Notes under the pieces: model-generated | Databases searched by the model: none | What the model saw: the letters and a program-made list of their open reading frames with translations, nothing else | What the model was told of the DNA's origin: nothing | Origin: an uncultured Bacteroidales bacterium | GTDB taxonomy: Bacteria > Bacteroidota > Bacteroidia > Bacteroidales > Bacteroidaceae | Assembly (NCBI GenBank): GCA_902798615.1 | Contig: CADBXL010000001.1 | Span: 1 to 64,000, forward strand | Length of the DNA stretch: 64,000 nt | Direction of reading: 5' to 3' | Translations under genes and position numbers: made by a program | In this document: positions 9,068-17,270 of the stretch, piece after piece | Numbering within the stretch: the first letter of the stretch is position 1 | How the letters are laid out: every line of letters starts with the position of its first letter

Positions 9068-9118
9068 GTCTTCCGCAAGGAAAACAGGTATTTAATATAC
9101 CTAAATCCTTGTGGAAGA
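9068..9118 (-). terminator. large hairpin between the symporter gene and araR
   Basis: GTCTTCCGCAAGG at the left and CCTTGTGGAAGAC at the right pair with one G-U-type mismatch, and an inner AGGTAT/ATACCT extends the stem. On the minus strand it is followed by TTTATTT. It may be a partial terminator or processing site that splits the operon between transporter and catabolic genes. Confidence 0.6.
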
Positions 9119-9131
9119 CTTCATTAGTCTA

Positions 9132-11117
9132 TTACCAGAGAATGATATAGAGGAATGTGATAATTGCAATCACGCAGAAAGCACCAATATTGAATGCTCG
9201 GTCAGTCTCGAATATTTTCAGGTCGATTGCAACGAGCTTAGGATCCTGAACTGCATCAAGAGCATTTGAACGGAGATAGAATCCGATTGTAGCTGTGATA
9301 GCAGCAAAGAATATCATTGCACCTGCAACTCCATGAACAGCGAGAGTCTCGCTAAAGAAAGAAGCAGCGAACAGAGCAATAGAAACTGCAGCTACAGCGA
9401 AGAGGATCTTACTCCAGAAAAGCTGTGTCTTAATCGTATGCTCGTCAAGCTCATCAGCAGCAACTGCTTTATTACTCTTAAGTGAGATACCAACGAAGAG
9501 GATAACGAGGCAGATGAATACATAACCTGAACGTACAAGGAATGGTGTGTCAGGCAATGTGAACTTGAAGAGGATTGAGAATGCGAATGTACCGATAGCA
9601 CAAACAACAGCTGCTGTACCAGAAGCACGCTTCCAAAGAAGACCAAGACCGAAGATTACAACAACACCTGGATATACGAATGCTGAGTACTCCTGAATGA
9701 ACTGGAATGCCTGGTCAATACCGCCCATGAGTGGATATACAGCGAGAAGTGCAATGATAAGTGCGCTGACAGATGTCATACGACCTACGTTCACGAGCTT
9801 AGACTCACTTGCATTCTTATTGATGAACTGCTTGTAGATATCCATTGTGAACAATGTTGATGTTGAGTTGAACATTGAAGCCAATGAAGAGATAACAGCA
9901 GCAGCAAGAGCAGCGAATGAAAGACCCTTGATAAATGTAGGGGTGAAGTTACGGATAAGGAATGGATAAGCGTCATCAGAACGCTCAATGCCACCAGCAA
10001 GAGTCTGACGGAGGTTCTCAAGAGCCTCACCGTCACCATTCATAATATAGAATGCGCAAACACCTGGGATACATACGATGAATGGGATAAGGATCTTAAG
10101 GAATGCAGCGAAGATCATACCCTTCTTAGCCTCAGCGAGAGACTTAGCAGCAAGACCCTTCTGAATGATATACTGGTTGAAGCCCCAGTAACCGAGGTTT
10201 GTCAACCAAAGAGCGCCGAAGATAAGAACGATACCTGGGTTTGTGAAGAATGGATCCTCCTTCTGAACAACATTACCTGCAGCATCAGTAACACCATTTA
10301 CTACAGGATAGAGGTCAGCCTGACGGGTAACGACAAGGTTGAAGTGCTTATCACCTGGCTGATTAATACACCAGTCGAATATATTGCCCAATGCCTCGAA
10401 TGCGCCACAGCCCCATACCTCTGCACCGATAACTGAAAGTGCAGCATATGCAGTAATAAGACCACCACCAACGAGGAATGTAACCTGCATAACGTCTGTC
10501 CAAGCCACAGAAGCAAGGCCACCATAGATAGAGTAGATACCTGCAACGAGGAAGAGAACGAGGATGATAACCATACGAACCTGGTCAATCTCCATACCAG
10601 CGAACTGAATAGTCATGTCAGTTGGAAGACCAAGAATCTGCTGGATAGCAAGAGCACCGAGCCAAGCTACAGAGGTAAGGTTTACAAATACATAAAGGAA
10701 CAGCCACAACAGAGAGAATGCAAGACCTACGCCCCAGTTGTAACGCTCACGAAGGAACTGTGGGATGGTGAAGATCTTCTTCTCAATCATCAAAGGAAGG
10801 AGGAACTTACCTACTACCAGCAATGTAGCAGCAGCCATAATCTCGTATGCAGCCTGTGCGATACCAGATGCGAAAGCAGAACCAGACATACCGATAAACT
10901 GCTCGGCTGAGATGTTGGCAGCAATAAGTGATGCACCTACTGCCCACCATGTAAGAGTGTTACCTGCAAGGAAGTAGTCTGTAGAAGACTTCTCCTCACC
11001 CTTCTTGTCGCGGCTAAGGAACAATCCAAGACCTACAAGAAGCACTATGTAAGCACCGAATACTACATAGTCAATGGTTTCAAAGCCATTGTTCTTTAAA
11101 GCTTCAATTACGCTCAT
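9132..11117 (-). CDS. sodium:solute symporter (SSS family), putative arabinose transporter
   Basis: 661 residues with about 14 hydrophobic segments, as in SGLT-like SSS transporters. Inner membrane; expected to import a sugar with Na+. The N-terminal helix is followed by DYFLAGNTLTWWAVGASLIAANISAEQFIGMSG, the family signature region around residues 47-75, and the PQFLRERY loop. The Na+-site helix region (AALAAAVISSLASMFNSTSTLFTMDIY) lies near residues 400-430. It is the second gene of the arabinose operon, between galM and araR, the position held by the SSS transporter in other Bacteroidales ara clusters, so L-arabinose is the likely substrate. Substrate is inferred from context only. Confidence 0.92.
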   Translation of the reverse strand: MSVIEALKNNGFETIDYVVFGAYIVLLVGLGLFLSRDKKGEEKSSTDYFLAGNTLTWWAVGASLIAANISAEQFIGMSGSAFASGIAQAAYEIMAAATLLVVGKFLLPLMIEKKIFTIPQFLRERYNWGVGLAFSLLWLFLYVFVNLTSVAWLGALAIQQILGLPTDMTIQFAGMEIDQVRMVIILVLFLVAGIYSIYGGLASVAWTDVMQVTFLVGGGLITAYAALSVIGAEVWGCGAFEALGNIFDWCINQPGDKHFNLVVTRQADLYPVVNGVTDAAGNVVQKEDPFFTNPGIVLIFGALWLTNLGYWGFNQYIIQKGLAAKSLAEAKKGMIFAAFLKILIPFIVCIPGVCAFYIMNGDGEALENLRQTLAGGIERSDDAYPFLIRNFTPTFIKGLSFAALAAAVISSLASMFNSTSTLFTMDIYKQFINKNASESKLVNVGRMTSVSALIIALLAVYPLMGGIDQAFQFIQEYSAFVYPGVVVIFGLGLLWKRASGTAAVVCAIGTFAFSILFKFTLPDTPFLVRSGYVFICLVILFVGISLKSNKAVAADELDEHTIKTQLFWSKILFAVAAVSIALFAASFFSETLAVHGVAGAMIFFAAITATIGFYLRSNALDAVQDPKLVAIDLKIFETDRAFNIGAFCVIAIITFLYIILW

Positions 11118-11159
11118 TTTTGTTTGTCAGTTATTTTTAGTTATAGTTTTAGTTTTGGC

Positions 11160-12344
11160 TTATTTGGTTGAGAACTTATAAGCAGCGTGGCTGTAATACT
11201 TCTCGCCTGGCTTGAGAATAGCCTGAACCCAGTTCTTCTTGTTTGGAGAATCAGGGAACTTCTGGCTTTCAAGACATACGCTTACATACTGTGGGTACTT
11301 ACCACCCTTGTGAGCGATGTTAGGCTCATTGCCGATGCCCTGGAAGTTACCAGTATAACACTGAACACCAGGCTCGTTAGTGAACATCTCCATGAAGATA
11401 CCAGTCTTTGGAGAGTAGAGAGAAGCACAAACTTGTGTATCGTCACCCTTACCGTCCTTGTATGTATTCAGACAGAAGTTGTGGTCGATACCGCCGTTAG
11501 CATTCTTGATCTGATCGAAGTCAACCTTACCAACAGCATCGCTGATTGCATGTGGTGTAGTGAAATCGAATGGAGTATCCTTAACTGGCTTGATCTCACC
11601 TGTTGGGATGTAGAGAGAGTCAGAAGGAGTGAAGTTGTCAGCATTGAGATAGAGAACCATGTCAGTACCTACACTATTGAAGTCACCATTGAGGTTGTAA
11701 TAGTTGTGGTTTGTCTGATTGATGATAGTCTCTTTATCTGTTGTAGCCTCCCAAGTCATATCGAGAGTATTGTCTGCCGTTACCTTATATATAGTTGTAG
11801 CGGTTACGTTACCAGGATAACCATTCTCACCGTCAGCAGCCTTGATTGTAAGCTTGAGGATAGAGTCACCTACCTGCTCTGCCTCATATACCTGATTCAT
11901 CCAACCTGTTGTGCCACCGCCATGAAGGCTGTTAGGACCGTCATTAAGACGAAGCTGATAATCCTCGCCGTTGAGTGAGAACTTACCGTTCTTGATACGG
12001 TTTGCATAACGACCTACAGATGAACCGTAGTCACTTGGCGAATTGAGTGTATCAGCATACTGATGAATGTTGTCGAAACCGAGAACCACGTCAGTTGGCT
12101 TGCCGTCCTTATCTGGAACAACGAGCGAAACCACGCGACCGCCGTAGTTTGTGATACACACCTCCATGCCATTGGCATTCTTGAGGGTATAGAGAGCCAC
12201 TTTCTTTCCACCGATGATAGTGTCAAAATTAGCGGCATCGAGTCCTGACTGTGTCAACTGCGAAGGAGCTTCGCCTGACTTACATGCTGAGAACATAGCT
12301 ACTGCTGCTCCAGCACAGAAAAGAATAGTTTTTAGGTTCTGCAT
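11160..12344 (-). CDS. galM: aldose 1-epimerase (mutarotase), exported lipoprotein
   Basis: 394 residues, about 45 longer than cytosolic GalM because of an N-terminal lipoprotein signal (MQNLKTILFCAGAAVAMFSAC, Cys21 lipobox FSAC). It interconverts alpha and beta anomers of sugars. Motifs: NYGGRVVSLVVPD, SPSDYGSSVGRYANRI, catalytic His in LNDGPNSLHGGG, NQTNHNYYNL with the second His, and Glu in VCLESQKFPDSPN. As the first gene of the arabinose operon it would supply the anomer preferred by the next steps from the periplasm. A promoter lies directly upstream. Confidence 0.94.
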   Translation of the reverse strand: MQNLKTILFCAGAAVAMFSACKSGEAPSQLTQSGLDAANFDTIIGGKKVALYTLKNANGMEVCITNYGGRVVSLVVPDKDGKPTDVVLGFDNIHQYADTLNSPSDYGSSVGRYANRIKNGKFSLNGEDYQLRLNDGPNSLHGGGTTGWMNQVYEAEQVGDSILKLTIKAADGENGYPGNVTATTIYKVTADNTLDMTWEATTDKETIINQTNHNYYNLNGDFNSVGTDMVLYLNADNFTPSDSLYIPTGEIKPVKDTPFDFTTPHAISDAVGKVDFDQIKNANGGIDHNFCLNTYKDGKGDDTQVCASLYSPKTGIFMEMFTNEPGVQCYTGNFQGIGNEPNIAHKGGKYPQYVSVCLESQKFPDSPNKKNWVQAILKPGEKYYSHAAYKFSTK

Positions 12345-12378
12345 TTTTATTAATTGTTTGTTGTTTAGTCTAAATTGG

Positions 12379-12392
12379 TTGTAAAGTTACAA
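12379..12392. promoter_or_regulatory. candidate AraR operator overlapping the ara operon -7 box
   Basis: TTGTAA-AG-TTACAA is a perfect 6+6 palindrome covering the -7 element of the galM promoter. A repressor bound here would block transcription. The link to AraR is inferred from position and symmetry, not from a known consensus. Confidence 0.45.
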
Positions 12393-12412
12393 TAATTTTC
12401 GCTTTTTCCAAA
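12381..12412 (-). promoter_or_regulatory. promoter of the ara operon
   Basis: On the minus strand TTTG (12409-12412) is followed after 19 nt by TAACTTTAC, matching the Bacteroidota -33/-7 pattern. The predicted start gives a short leader of about 30 nt before galM. Confidence 0.7.
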
Positions 12413-12536
12413 GAAAAGTGATGTTTTTTTGCCCCGAAAGTAGAAAAATGCGTCTGAAAACGCCTTTTTTTCTTTACATTTTGACATTTCCTTGTATTTT
12501 TTAGTGTAAAAATACACATACACATAAAAACACAAT

Positions 12537-13316
12537 CTACATCTGGTTCAGTATTTTTGCGATTCCATCATCATCAACAGAGTCGGTAACCATATCTGCG
12601 CACGCCTTCACTTCATCAGAGGCATTGCCCATAGCAACCCCTACCCCTGCATGTTTTAGCATGGCGATATCATTACCGCCATCTCCGAAAGCCATTGTCT
12701 CCGAGATGTCAATACCGTAGTATTTGCATATTTCGTCAATACCAGTCGCTTTATTTGTTCCTTTTGCTATGCAGTCGGCAAAATAGGGATGCCAACGGTT
12801 AGCATCACACTCCTTCATCACCTCCTTCATAATCCTTGGCTCTTCATCCTTATCAAAGAATGCCACCATCTGCATGACATCCATATCAAGAGAATCCGTT
12901 ATTGGCACTTGCTTCGGAAGCGGAATGTCAAGAAGCTTAAATACCTCCTTGAACCTATCCAATGCAGCATCAATATTGCAGACAATAGCACGCTCATTAC
13001 TCGTAAATGCTATTGGCATAGGATGTTTCTCAGCATCTGCAATAACCCTCTTTATATCTTCCTTTGGCACAGGTCTGTTACAGATGACCTTTCCGTCAGC
13101 CGTAACACACGAAGCTCCATTTACCGACATTATGCCGTCATACTCCAATCCCTTGAGATTCCTTATGAACGGCATCGGACGACCAGTAGCAATAAACACC
13201 TTAACACCTTTCTCACGAATTCTGTGAATGGCATCAAGAGTCGATTGAGGAATAGCGTGGGTCTTAAAAGAAACCAACGTACCGTCTATATCAAAGAATA
13301 TCGCCTTAACTTTCAA
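12537..13316 (-). CDS. Cof-type HAD-IIB family hydrolase
   Basis: 259 residues. A haloacid-dehalogenase fold phosphatase of the Cof subfamily, expected to act on small phosphorylated metabolites such as sugar phosphates; the true substrate is unknown. Motif I is FFDIDGTLVS (nucleophile Asp9, Asp11), motif II is the Thr in FIATGRP, and motifs III/IV are KATGIDEICKYYGI and AFGDGGNDIAMLKHAG. The large C2-type cap lies between. It is 7 bp downstream of the gene for the 186-aa protein and probably cotranscribed with it. Confidence 0.93.
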   Translation of the reverse strand: MKVKAIFFDIDGTLVSFKTHAIPQSTLDAIHRIREKGVKVFIATGRPMPFIRNLKGLEYDGIMSVNGASCVTADGKVICNRPVPKEDIKRVIADAEKHPMPIAFTSNERAIVCNIDAALDRFKEVFKLLDIPLPKQVPITDSLDMDVMQMVAFFDKDEEPRIMKEVMKECDANRWHPYFADCIAKGTNKATGIDEICKYYGIDISETMAFGDGGNDIAMLKHAGVGVAMGNASDEVKACADMVTDSVDDDGIAKILNQM

Positions 13317-13323
13317 TTTTCAA

Positions 13324-13884
13324 TTATCTATTGTCAATTTTCTCAAACTTATACCCCATTCTCTTCAGTTGAATGGCAGCTCCAATGGCAAACATGGCAT
13401 CACAGGCACGTGCAAAAGCATAAAATGCCATCTTTGACTGCGGTTCTATCTGCTCATGACGAATCATATCAACCGTCTCCTGTGCCAAGCTCTGCACAAG
13501 CGAAACAAGTTTCTTTGCCTCATCCGAATCAAGAGGCAGCATCAGGATATCACGAACAATGTGGTCATCCATATTGTCAAAGCCCAGATCTCCATAGAAT
13601 GTCTCGTAAGCAGTATTTGAATATGTTGCCCAATCTGCATCCCAATAAAAGGCTGCCCCAAAACCCAGATACAAAGCCCACGCAACAGAAACTGTTGGGT
13701 AAGATGCTATCTGAGGCACAGCATCAGCCATATAGTTCGGCTCTATACGGTGCCAGAAATCTTTCAAATCATCACTCTCAAGTAGCTTACCATCAAGTGC
13801 TTTACGGTCAGTTGCGAGTTTCAAGAGAGCCTTTCTCAACTTCTCTTCGAATTTATCCAAGTAGTCTATTATCGCCTGTTCCAT
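13324..13884 (-). CDS. conserved hypothetical protein, all-alpha, 186 aa
   Basis: No family is recognised with confidence. The protein is predicted largely helical, has no signal peptide and is acidic, with aromatic-rich middle segments (FGAAFYWDADWATYSN, ETFYGDLGFDNMDDHIV) and a C-terminal FARACDAMFAIGAAIQLKRMGYKFEK. It is the first gene of a two-gene unit with the HAD phosphatase, 7 bp apart. Cytoplasmic location is expected. Confidence 0.75.
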   Translation of the reverse strand: MEQAIIDYLDKFEEKLRKALLKLATDRKALDGKLLESDDLKDFWHRIEPNYMADAVPQIASYPTVSVAWALYLGFGAAFYWDADWATYSNTAYETFYGDLGFDNMDDHIVRDILMLPLDSDEAKKLVSLVQSLAQETVDMIRHEQIEPQSKMAFYAFARACDAMFAIGAAIQLKRMGYKFEKIDNR

Positions 13885-14089
13885 TTTTCATCTTTTACTT
13901 TCAGGGTTCAAAATTAGTGAAAAAATTCCAAATAAACAAATATATTAGAAATAAAATAAAAACAACGGTCCCTTTCCCGCCCTGTAGGCAGGAAAGGGGG
14001 CTTATTACTTCTTTTTATATTGTGCACGCACACAAGCACTTGATTTATGTCAATTTTCTGCAACATTTCACAACTTTTCCTTAAAATTG

Positions 14090-14121
14090 TTTGCGCACAC
14101 AAGAAAATAGTCGTACCTTTG
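14090..14121 (+). promoter_or_regulatory. promoter of the orphan ncRNA
   Basis: TTTG (14090-14093), 20 nt, TACCTTTG (14114-14121): a full match to the Bacteroidota consensus with no coding sequence downstream. Confidence 0.85.
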
Positions 14122-14126
14122 CATTG

Positions 14127-14359
14127 TCAAAAGGAAAAAAGAAGCTAAAAACTTCCGGAAACATTCCTCAGACGATATGAAAAAGATTGTTTAGGTTAGT
14201 AGAATAATAGATTTAGGTTTTAGTTATTAGGTTAAAGATTGTTTGACTCTTGGATAACAAAGAACAACCGCGAGGTTATTCTTTTACTTTTGAAAAGGAT
14301 TTAGTTAAACATATTTTTAAATGCTCCACAAGTCGCGATGACCAGTGGAGTATTTTTTT
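14127..14359 (+). ncRNA. orphan structured RNA, ~230 nt (6S-like or Bacteroidales-1-like candidate)
   Basis: A consensus promoter and an intrinsic terminator bracket ~230 nt with no plausible ORF. Elements seen: a possible closing helix (CAAAA 14128-14132 with TTTTG 14288-14292; AAAAGAA 14137-14143 with TTCTTTT 14279-14285), a hairpin AACC-GCGA-GGTT (14266-14277) with a GNRA tetraloop and an outer AAGAA/TTCTT that competes with that helix, and the terminator ATGCTCCAC/GTGGAGTAT plus T7. A long closing helix around a large internal loop suggests 6S RNA, and the size and setting fit the Bacteroidales-1 RNA family, but I cannot confirm either. Confidence 0.7.
14321..14359 (+). terminator. intrinsic terminator of the orphan ncRNA
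   Basis: ATGCTCCAC (14321-14329) pairs with GTGGAGTAT (14345-14353) over 9 bp, including one G-T, and runs directly into seven T. Confidence 0.88.
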
Positions 14360-14498
14360 GTGTATAATGCTTCTGCATTCCTATAACTCCCAATATAAAT
14401 CCCTTATAAATCCTATATAACAAGGAACGGAAGTATAGCGAATCATCAAAAAAAATCCCTACGCTCCAATATGATATGGAAGCATAGGGATTTTATAT

Positions 14499-14834
14499 TT
14501 ATTTCTTTTTCTTCTTGTCCTTGTTTTTTTTCTTCTTCCCTTTTACAGAACAGCATTTTGGGCATGGGGACTTTCCCCTACTCTCTGCCAATTCAAGGGA
14601 TATAGTCGTCATGTGTCCCATGTGAACACATGTTTCCGGACATCTCTTTACTGCATTCTTATCATGCTCATGACGACAGAATTTCGTATCCGGGCAATAT
14701 ATTGACAGATGATAATAATCACCATAACTGCAACCTGATGACACATATACCTCTTCTTCCTCATCTTCATCCTGAGCTATAGCATTTGTGCCTATTGCAA
14801 TACACATAGAGAGTAATACTAAGAACTTTTTCAT
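14499..14834 (-). CDS. small secreted Cys/His-rich protein with poly-lysine tail
   Basis: 111 residues with a clear signal peptide (MKKFLVLLSMCIAIGTNAIAQ, cleavage after AIAQ). The mature part starts with an acidic stretch (DEDEEEEVY), then has six to eight cysteines with histidines (SGCSYGDYYHLSIYCP, FCRHEHDKNAVKRCPETCVHMGH, CPKCCS) that could bind a metal or form disulfides, and ends in an almost pure lysine tail (GKKKKNKDKKKKK). Family not recognised. It looks like a small exported protein with opposite charges at the two ends. Confidence 0.75.
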   Translation of the reverse strand: MKKFLVLLSMCIAIGTNAIAQDEDEEEEVYVSSGCSYGDYYHLSIYCPDTKFCRHEHDKNAVKRCPETCVHMGHMTTISLELAESRGKSPCPKCCSVKGKKKKNKDKKKKK

Positions 14835-15048
14835 ACCGTCTATTTATATTAAATAATGGTTATTTCTATAAAATATTCCGAACTTTATTCTAATTCCTAT
14901 TGCAAAGTTAAACTTTTTTTTCCTTATTCACAATGTTTTTTGATTTTTTTTGAATTTCATAAGGATTATTATGAAAACGCAAATATGCCTATCAGAATCA
15001 TCACAGACACCGACAGACATACTCATTTTTTCAAGCTATCAATTAAAT

Positions 15049-15822
15049 TTACCTCTTACGCAATGGCAAGCGATAGCCTATCGTAAGGTCAAAAGCATGG
15101 TGGCGAAGAGCATAATCATCATCCTTTGTACAAGAATTGAGTGAAAGATGGTATGTGGCATTCACGCTGAAATTCTTGTATTCATAGGTGAGACCAAGAG
15201 GTATGGAAACGCCAACCTTAGACATATTATCCATTTCTTCATAATAGTCCTTACCACTCTTAATTCCATTAAAAAAGTCGAAATCATCAACTCTATCTTC
15301 TGGAGTTAAAGTATACATACCAGTAACTGGATCTATAGCTGGTTGATTATACATTACCCAATTATAATATTGCCTTGCAGACAAAAGGAATGAGCATTCT
15401 ATACCAGCTCTGACAGAGAACCCATCCATAATATTCTGCTTAAACTGTAATCCAGAAGAAAAACAATCCATCGTATATTTCTTGGTTTCAGAAATTACAA
15501 TATATTCGTGATCACCATGAAAGGCATCAGGATTTTCTGGTATAGGAAAAGTGTCTCTTTCTTTCACATTTGCCCCAAGACGACGATAGTTGAGATCGGC
15601 TATAATAGCAGACTTTTCAGCAATTTTGAATTCAAAAAGAGCACCTCCCATAAAATTAACCTTACCTGTTGTTTCTCCATAAATAAAATCATCAGCAGAT
15701 AAATCAGAATAATTCACGCCTACGTAAGGCACGAAATTGACAGAGCCTTTGCCATCCTGGGCATTGGCAACCTTTGAGCAGAGACATGCTACTGCCATAA
15801 GGAGTAATGATAGTTTTTTCAT
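15049..15822 (-). CDS. outer-membrane beta-barrel protein (OmpA/porin-like, DUF family unassigned)
   Basis: 257 residues, signal peptide MKKLSLLLMAVACLCSKVANAQ. The mature sequence shows alternating amphipathic strands typical of eight- to ten-stranded barrels (FVPYVGVNYSDLS, VNFMGGALFEFKIAEKSAIIADLNYRRLG, FSVRAGIECSFLLSARQYYNW, LGLTYEYKNFSVNATYHLSLN) and ends with FDLTIGYRLPL. Outer membrane. Its promoter and signal peptide are near-duplicates of those of the neighbouring TonB-C protein gene. Function unknown. Confidence 0.8.
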   Translation of the reverse strand: MKKLSLLLMAVACLCSKVANAQDGKGSVNFVPYVGVNYSDLSADDFIYGETTGKVNFMGGALFEFKIAEKSAIIADLNYRRLGANVKERDTFPIPENPDAFHGDHEYIVISETKKYTMDCFSSGLQFKQNIMDGFSVRAGIECSFLLSARQYYNWVMYNQPAIDPVTGMYTLTPEDRVDDFDFFNGIKSGKDYYEEMDNMSKVGVSIPLGLTYEYKNFSVNATYHLSLNSCTKDDDYALRHHAFDLTIGYRLPLRKR

Positions 15823-15875
15823 TCTAAATTTGTTTTATGTACAGTTTTACTAAATGATATTCAATTTTACGAATG

Positions 15876-15905
15876 CAAAGGTAATAAAAATCCGAGGAAA
15901 AGCAA
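15876..15905 (-). promoter_or_regulatory. promoter of the beta-barrel gene
   Basis: Minus-strand TTG (15903-15905), 19 nt, TACCTTTG (15876-15883). The whole ~85-bp upstream region is duplicated at 16428-16510. Confidence 0.8.
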
Positions 15906-16427
15906 TCAATTTTCATACTTTTTTTTATCAGAGAATATCGGTAAAACATATCTCGCTTTTACTACCTTACCCTTATGCTTACCAGGATTCCACTTCGGCA
16001 TAGCATCAATAACACGTATTATTTCCTCTATTACAGCCGGTTCTGCAGAATTATCATATCGTTTTCTTATTATTGAGCCGTCTGTATCTATAACGAGCTC
16101 AAATATCACCCTATCCCAACGTTTTGTATCTTCAGGAAAATTCAAGTTTTCCTTCAGATATTCTTTCAATGCTGGAATTCCACCTGGATATGAAGGTGAT
16201 TTTTCTACAAAGTCATATATTTCGTCCTCGGGAGGGAGTATTACCTCTCTTATTACTTCATCTGAGTTCACACTTTGCTCTGGAATACTTTCTGACTTAA
16301 CACTATCATTCTTCACTTGAACCGTGGTATCGCGATCTGATATCACATGCAAATTGACACTACTTTTACCCTCTACCTTCAGGCATAGACATGCAACTGC
16401 CATGAGGAATAATGATATTTCTTTCAT
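15906..16427 (-). CDS. secreted protein with TonB C-terminal domain
   Basis: 173 residues. Signal peptide MKEISLFLMAVACLCLKVEG, a Ser/Val/Asp-rich linker (~25-70), then a TonB C-terminal-type domain: EKSPSYPGGIPALKEYLKEN, RVIFELVIDTDGSI, IEEIIRVIDAMPKWNPGKHKGKVVKARYVLPI. In this family the domain contacts TonB boxes of outer-membrane receptors, but there is no N-terminal membrane anchor of a true TonB, so it may be a periplasmic decoy or adaptor. Same direction as the downstream barrel gene, which has its own promoter. Confidence 0.85.
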   Translation of the reverse strand: MKEISLFLMAVACLCLKVEGKSSVNLHVISDRDTTVQVKNDSVKSESIPEQSVNSDEVIREVILPPEDEIYDFVEKSPSYPGGIPALKEYLKENLNFPEDTKRWDRVIFELVIDTDGSIIRKRYDNSAEPAVIEEIIRVIDAMPKWNPGKHKGKVVKARYVLPIFSDKKKYEN

Positions 16428-16480
16428 TCTATAATCGTTTTATGTGTAGTTTTACCTAATGTTACTGAATTTTACGAATG

Positions 16481-16510
16481 CAAAGGTAATAAAAAAACGA
16501 GGAAACGCAA
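16481..16510 (-). promoter_or_regulatory. promoter of the TonB-C protein gene
   Basis: Minus-strand TTG (16508-16510), 19 nt, TACCTTTG (16481-16488), within the duplicated upstream block. Confidence 0.8.
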
Positions 16511-16574
16511 TCGAAAACACTACTTTTTTATGCTATACCTATGTTTTTCACGATTTATATCTTTTCTGTCAGAA

Positions 16575-16740
16575 ATCCGCCTATGGATTTACTTCCGAAG
16601 ATCTTCCGAAGTTCCTCCGTTGTTCCTCCTATGTGCCTCCGTACCAAAGTCGGTGCAAACTCGGTGCAAAGTCGGTGAAGATACCATTATAGAACGGAGG
16701 TTCACCGAGTTTGGCACGGAGCATCAACGGTATTTCTACC
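16575..16740. repeat. degenerate CCGAAG / TCGGTGCAAA repeat tract (family D)
   Basis: Short direct repeats (CTTCCGAAGATCTTCCGAAG; TCGGTGCAAACTCGGTGCAAAG) followed by an inverted partner (CACCGAGTTTGGCACGGAG). The tract resembles 60640-60785, where the partner reads TCATCGAGTTTGGTACGGAG. No coding potential seen. Confidence 0.6.
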
Positions 16741-16759
16741 TTCATAATTCACATGAGGG

Positions 16760-17254
16760 TTATTCTTCCTCTTTATTCATGCGTTTATAGAAATATCTGC
16801 CAATGAAATAGAATGGAGCAATACAGAGAGCCAATATGAAGAGTTGATAGGCTATACCAGACGTTTGTTTTATAAAAGTACAATTAGCAAGTTTATGTTC
16901 ACCACATGATATAAATCTAATTGTATCTGGAGTATTCGTCAATAAAACAGTATCAATACCAGTAGGAACGCTCTTATAGCTATCATTATCCTTATTAACT
17001 GAAGTCCATTTTATGAAAATACTATCTCCATACATCTCATATTTACCATACATCTTATCACTAAAGTGACCTACAAAATCTGTAGAAGATATTGTTGCCT
17101 CCACTCTATAAGATGACTGAAAATCCAATTCTATTTTCTCACAAACGACATAATATCCAGAATATGAGCCATAGAACTCTTCTCCCATAGATCTATTACA
17201 ACTAAACCCAAGGATAAAATGTAAAAACAAGATTATGATTGATAGTCTTTTCAT
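16760..17254 (-). CDS. small membrane lipoprotein, unknown function
   Basis: 164 residues from the ATG at 17252-17254, 17 bp after the esterase stop codon; a longer frame would run back into the esterase gene and lose the signal. The N-terminus MKRLSIIILFLHFILGFSC is a lipoprotein signal with lipobox GFSC. A beta-rich middle (FYGSYSGYYVVCEKIELDF, MYGKYEMYGDSIFIKW) resembles lipocalin-like copy-number-type lipoproteins, and a C-terminal hydrophobic helix (YQLFILALCIAPFYFIG) is followed by basic residues. Probably envelope-located. No family assigned. Confidence 0.7.
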   Translation of the reverse strand: MKRLSIIILFLHFILGFSCNRSMGEEFYGSYSGYYVVCEKIELDFQSSYRVEATISSTDFVGHFSDKMYGKYEMYGDSIFIKWTSVNKDNDSYKSVPTGIDTVLLTNTPDTIRFISCGEHKLANCTFIKQTSGIAYQLFILALCIAPFYFIGRYFYKRMNKEEE

Positions 17255-17270
17255 TTCGCGAACAATAAAC

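Larger units (their letters stand above)
13885..14498. other. intergenic region containing an orphan RNA gene
   Basis: About 600 bp without a protein gene. It holds a GC-rich half-repeat (CCTTTCCCGCCCTGTAGGCAGGAAAGG, 13971-13997), a strong plus-strand promoter, a structured RNA ending at a terminator, and then a degenerate copy of the TCC(G/C)TTATAAATCC...AACGGAAGTATAGCGAAT repeat (about 14383-14445). Confidence 0.8.

Noticed and set aside
12440..12473. Terminator downstream of the HAD gene
   Set aside because: GCGT/ACGC gives only a 4-bp stem next to a T-run; too weak to list as a feature.
12789..14084. 431-aa open frame on the plus strand
   Set aside because: It lies antisense to the HAD phosphatase and the 186-aa gene, which have clear motifs; the translation is low-complexity and without any domain.
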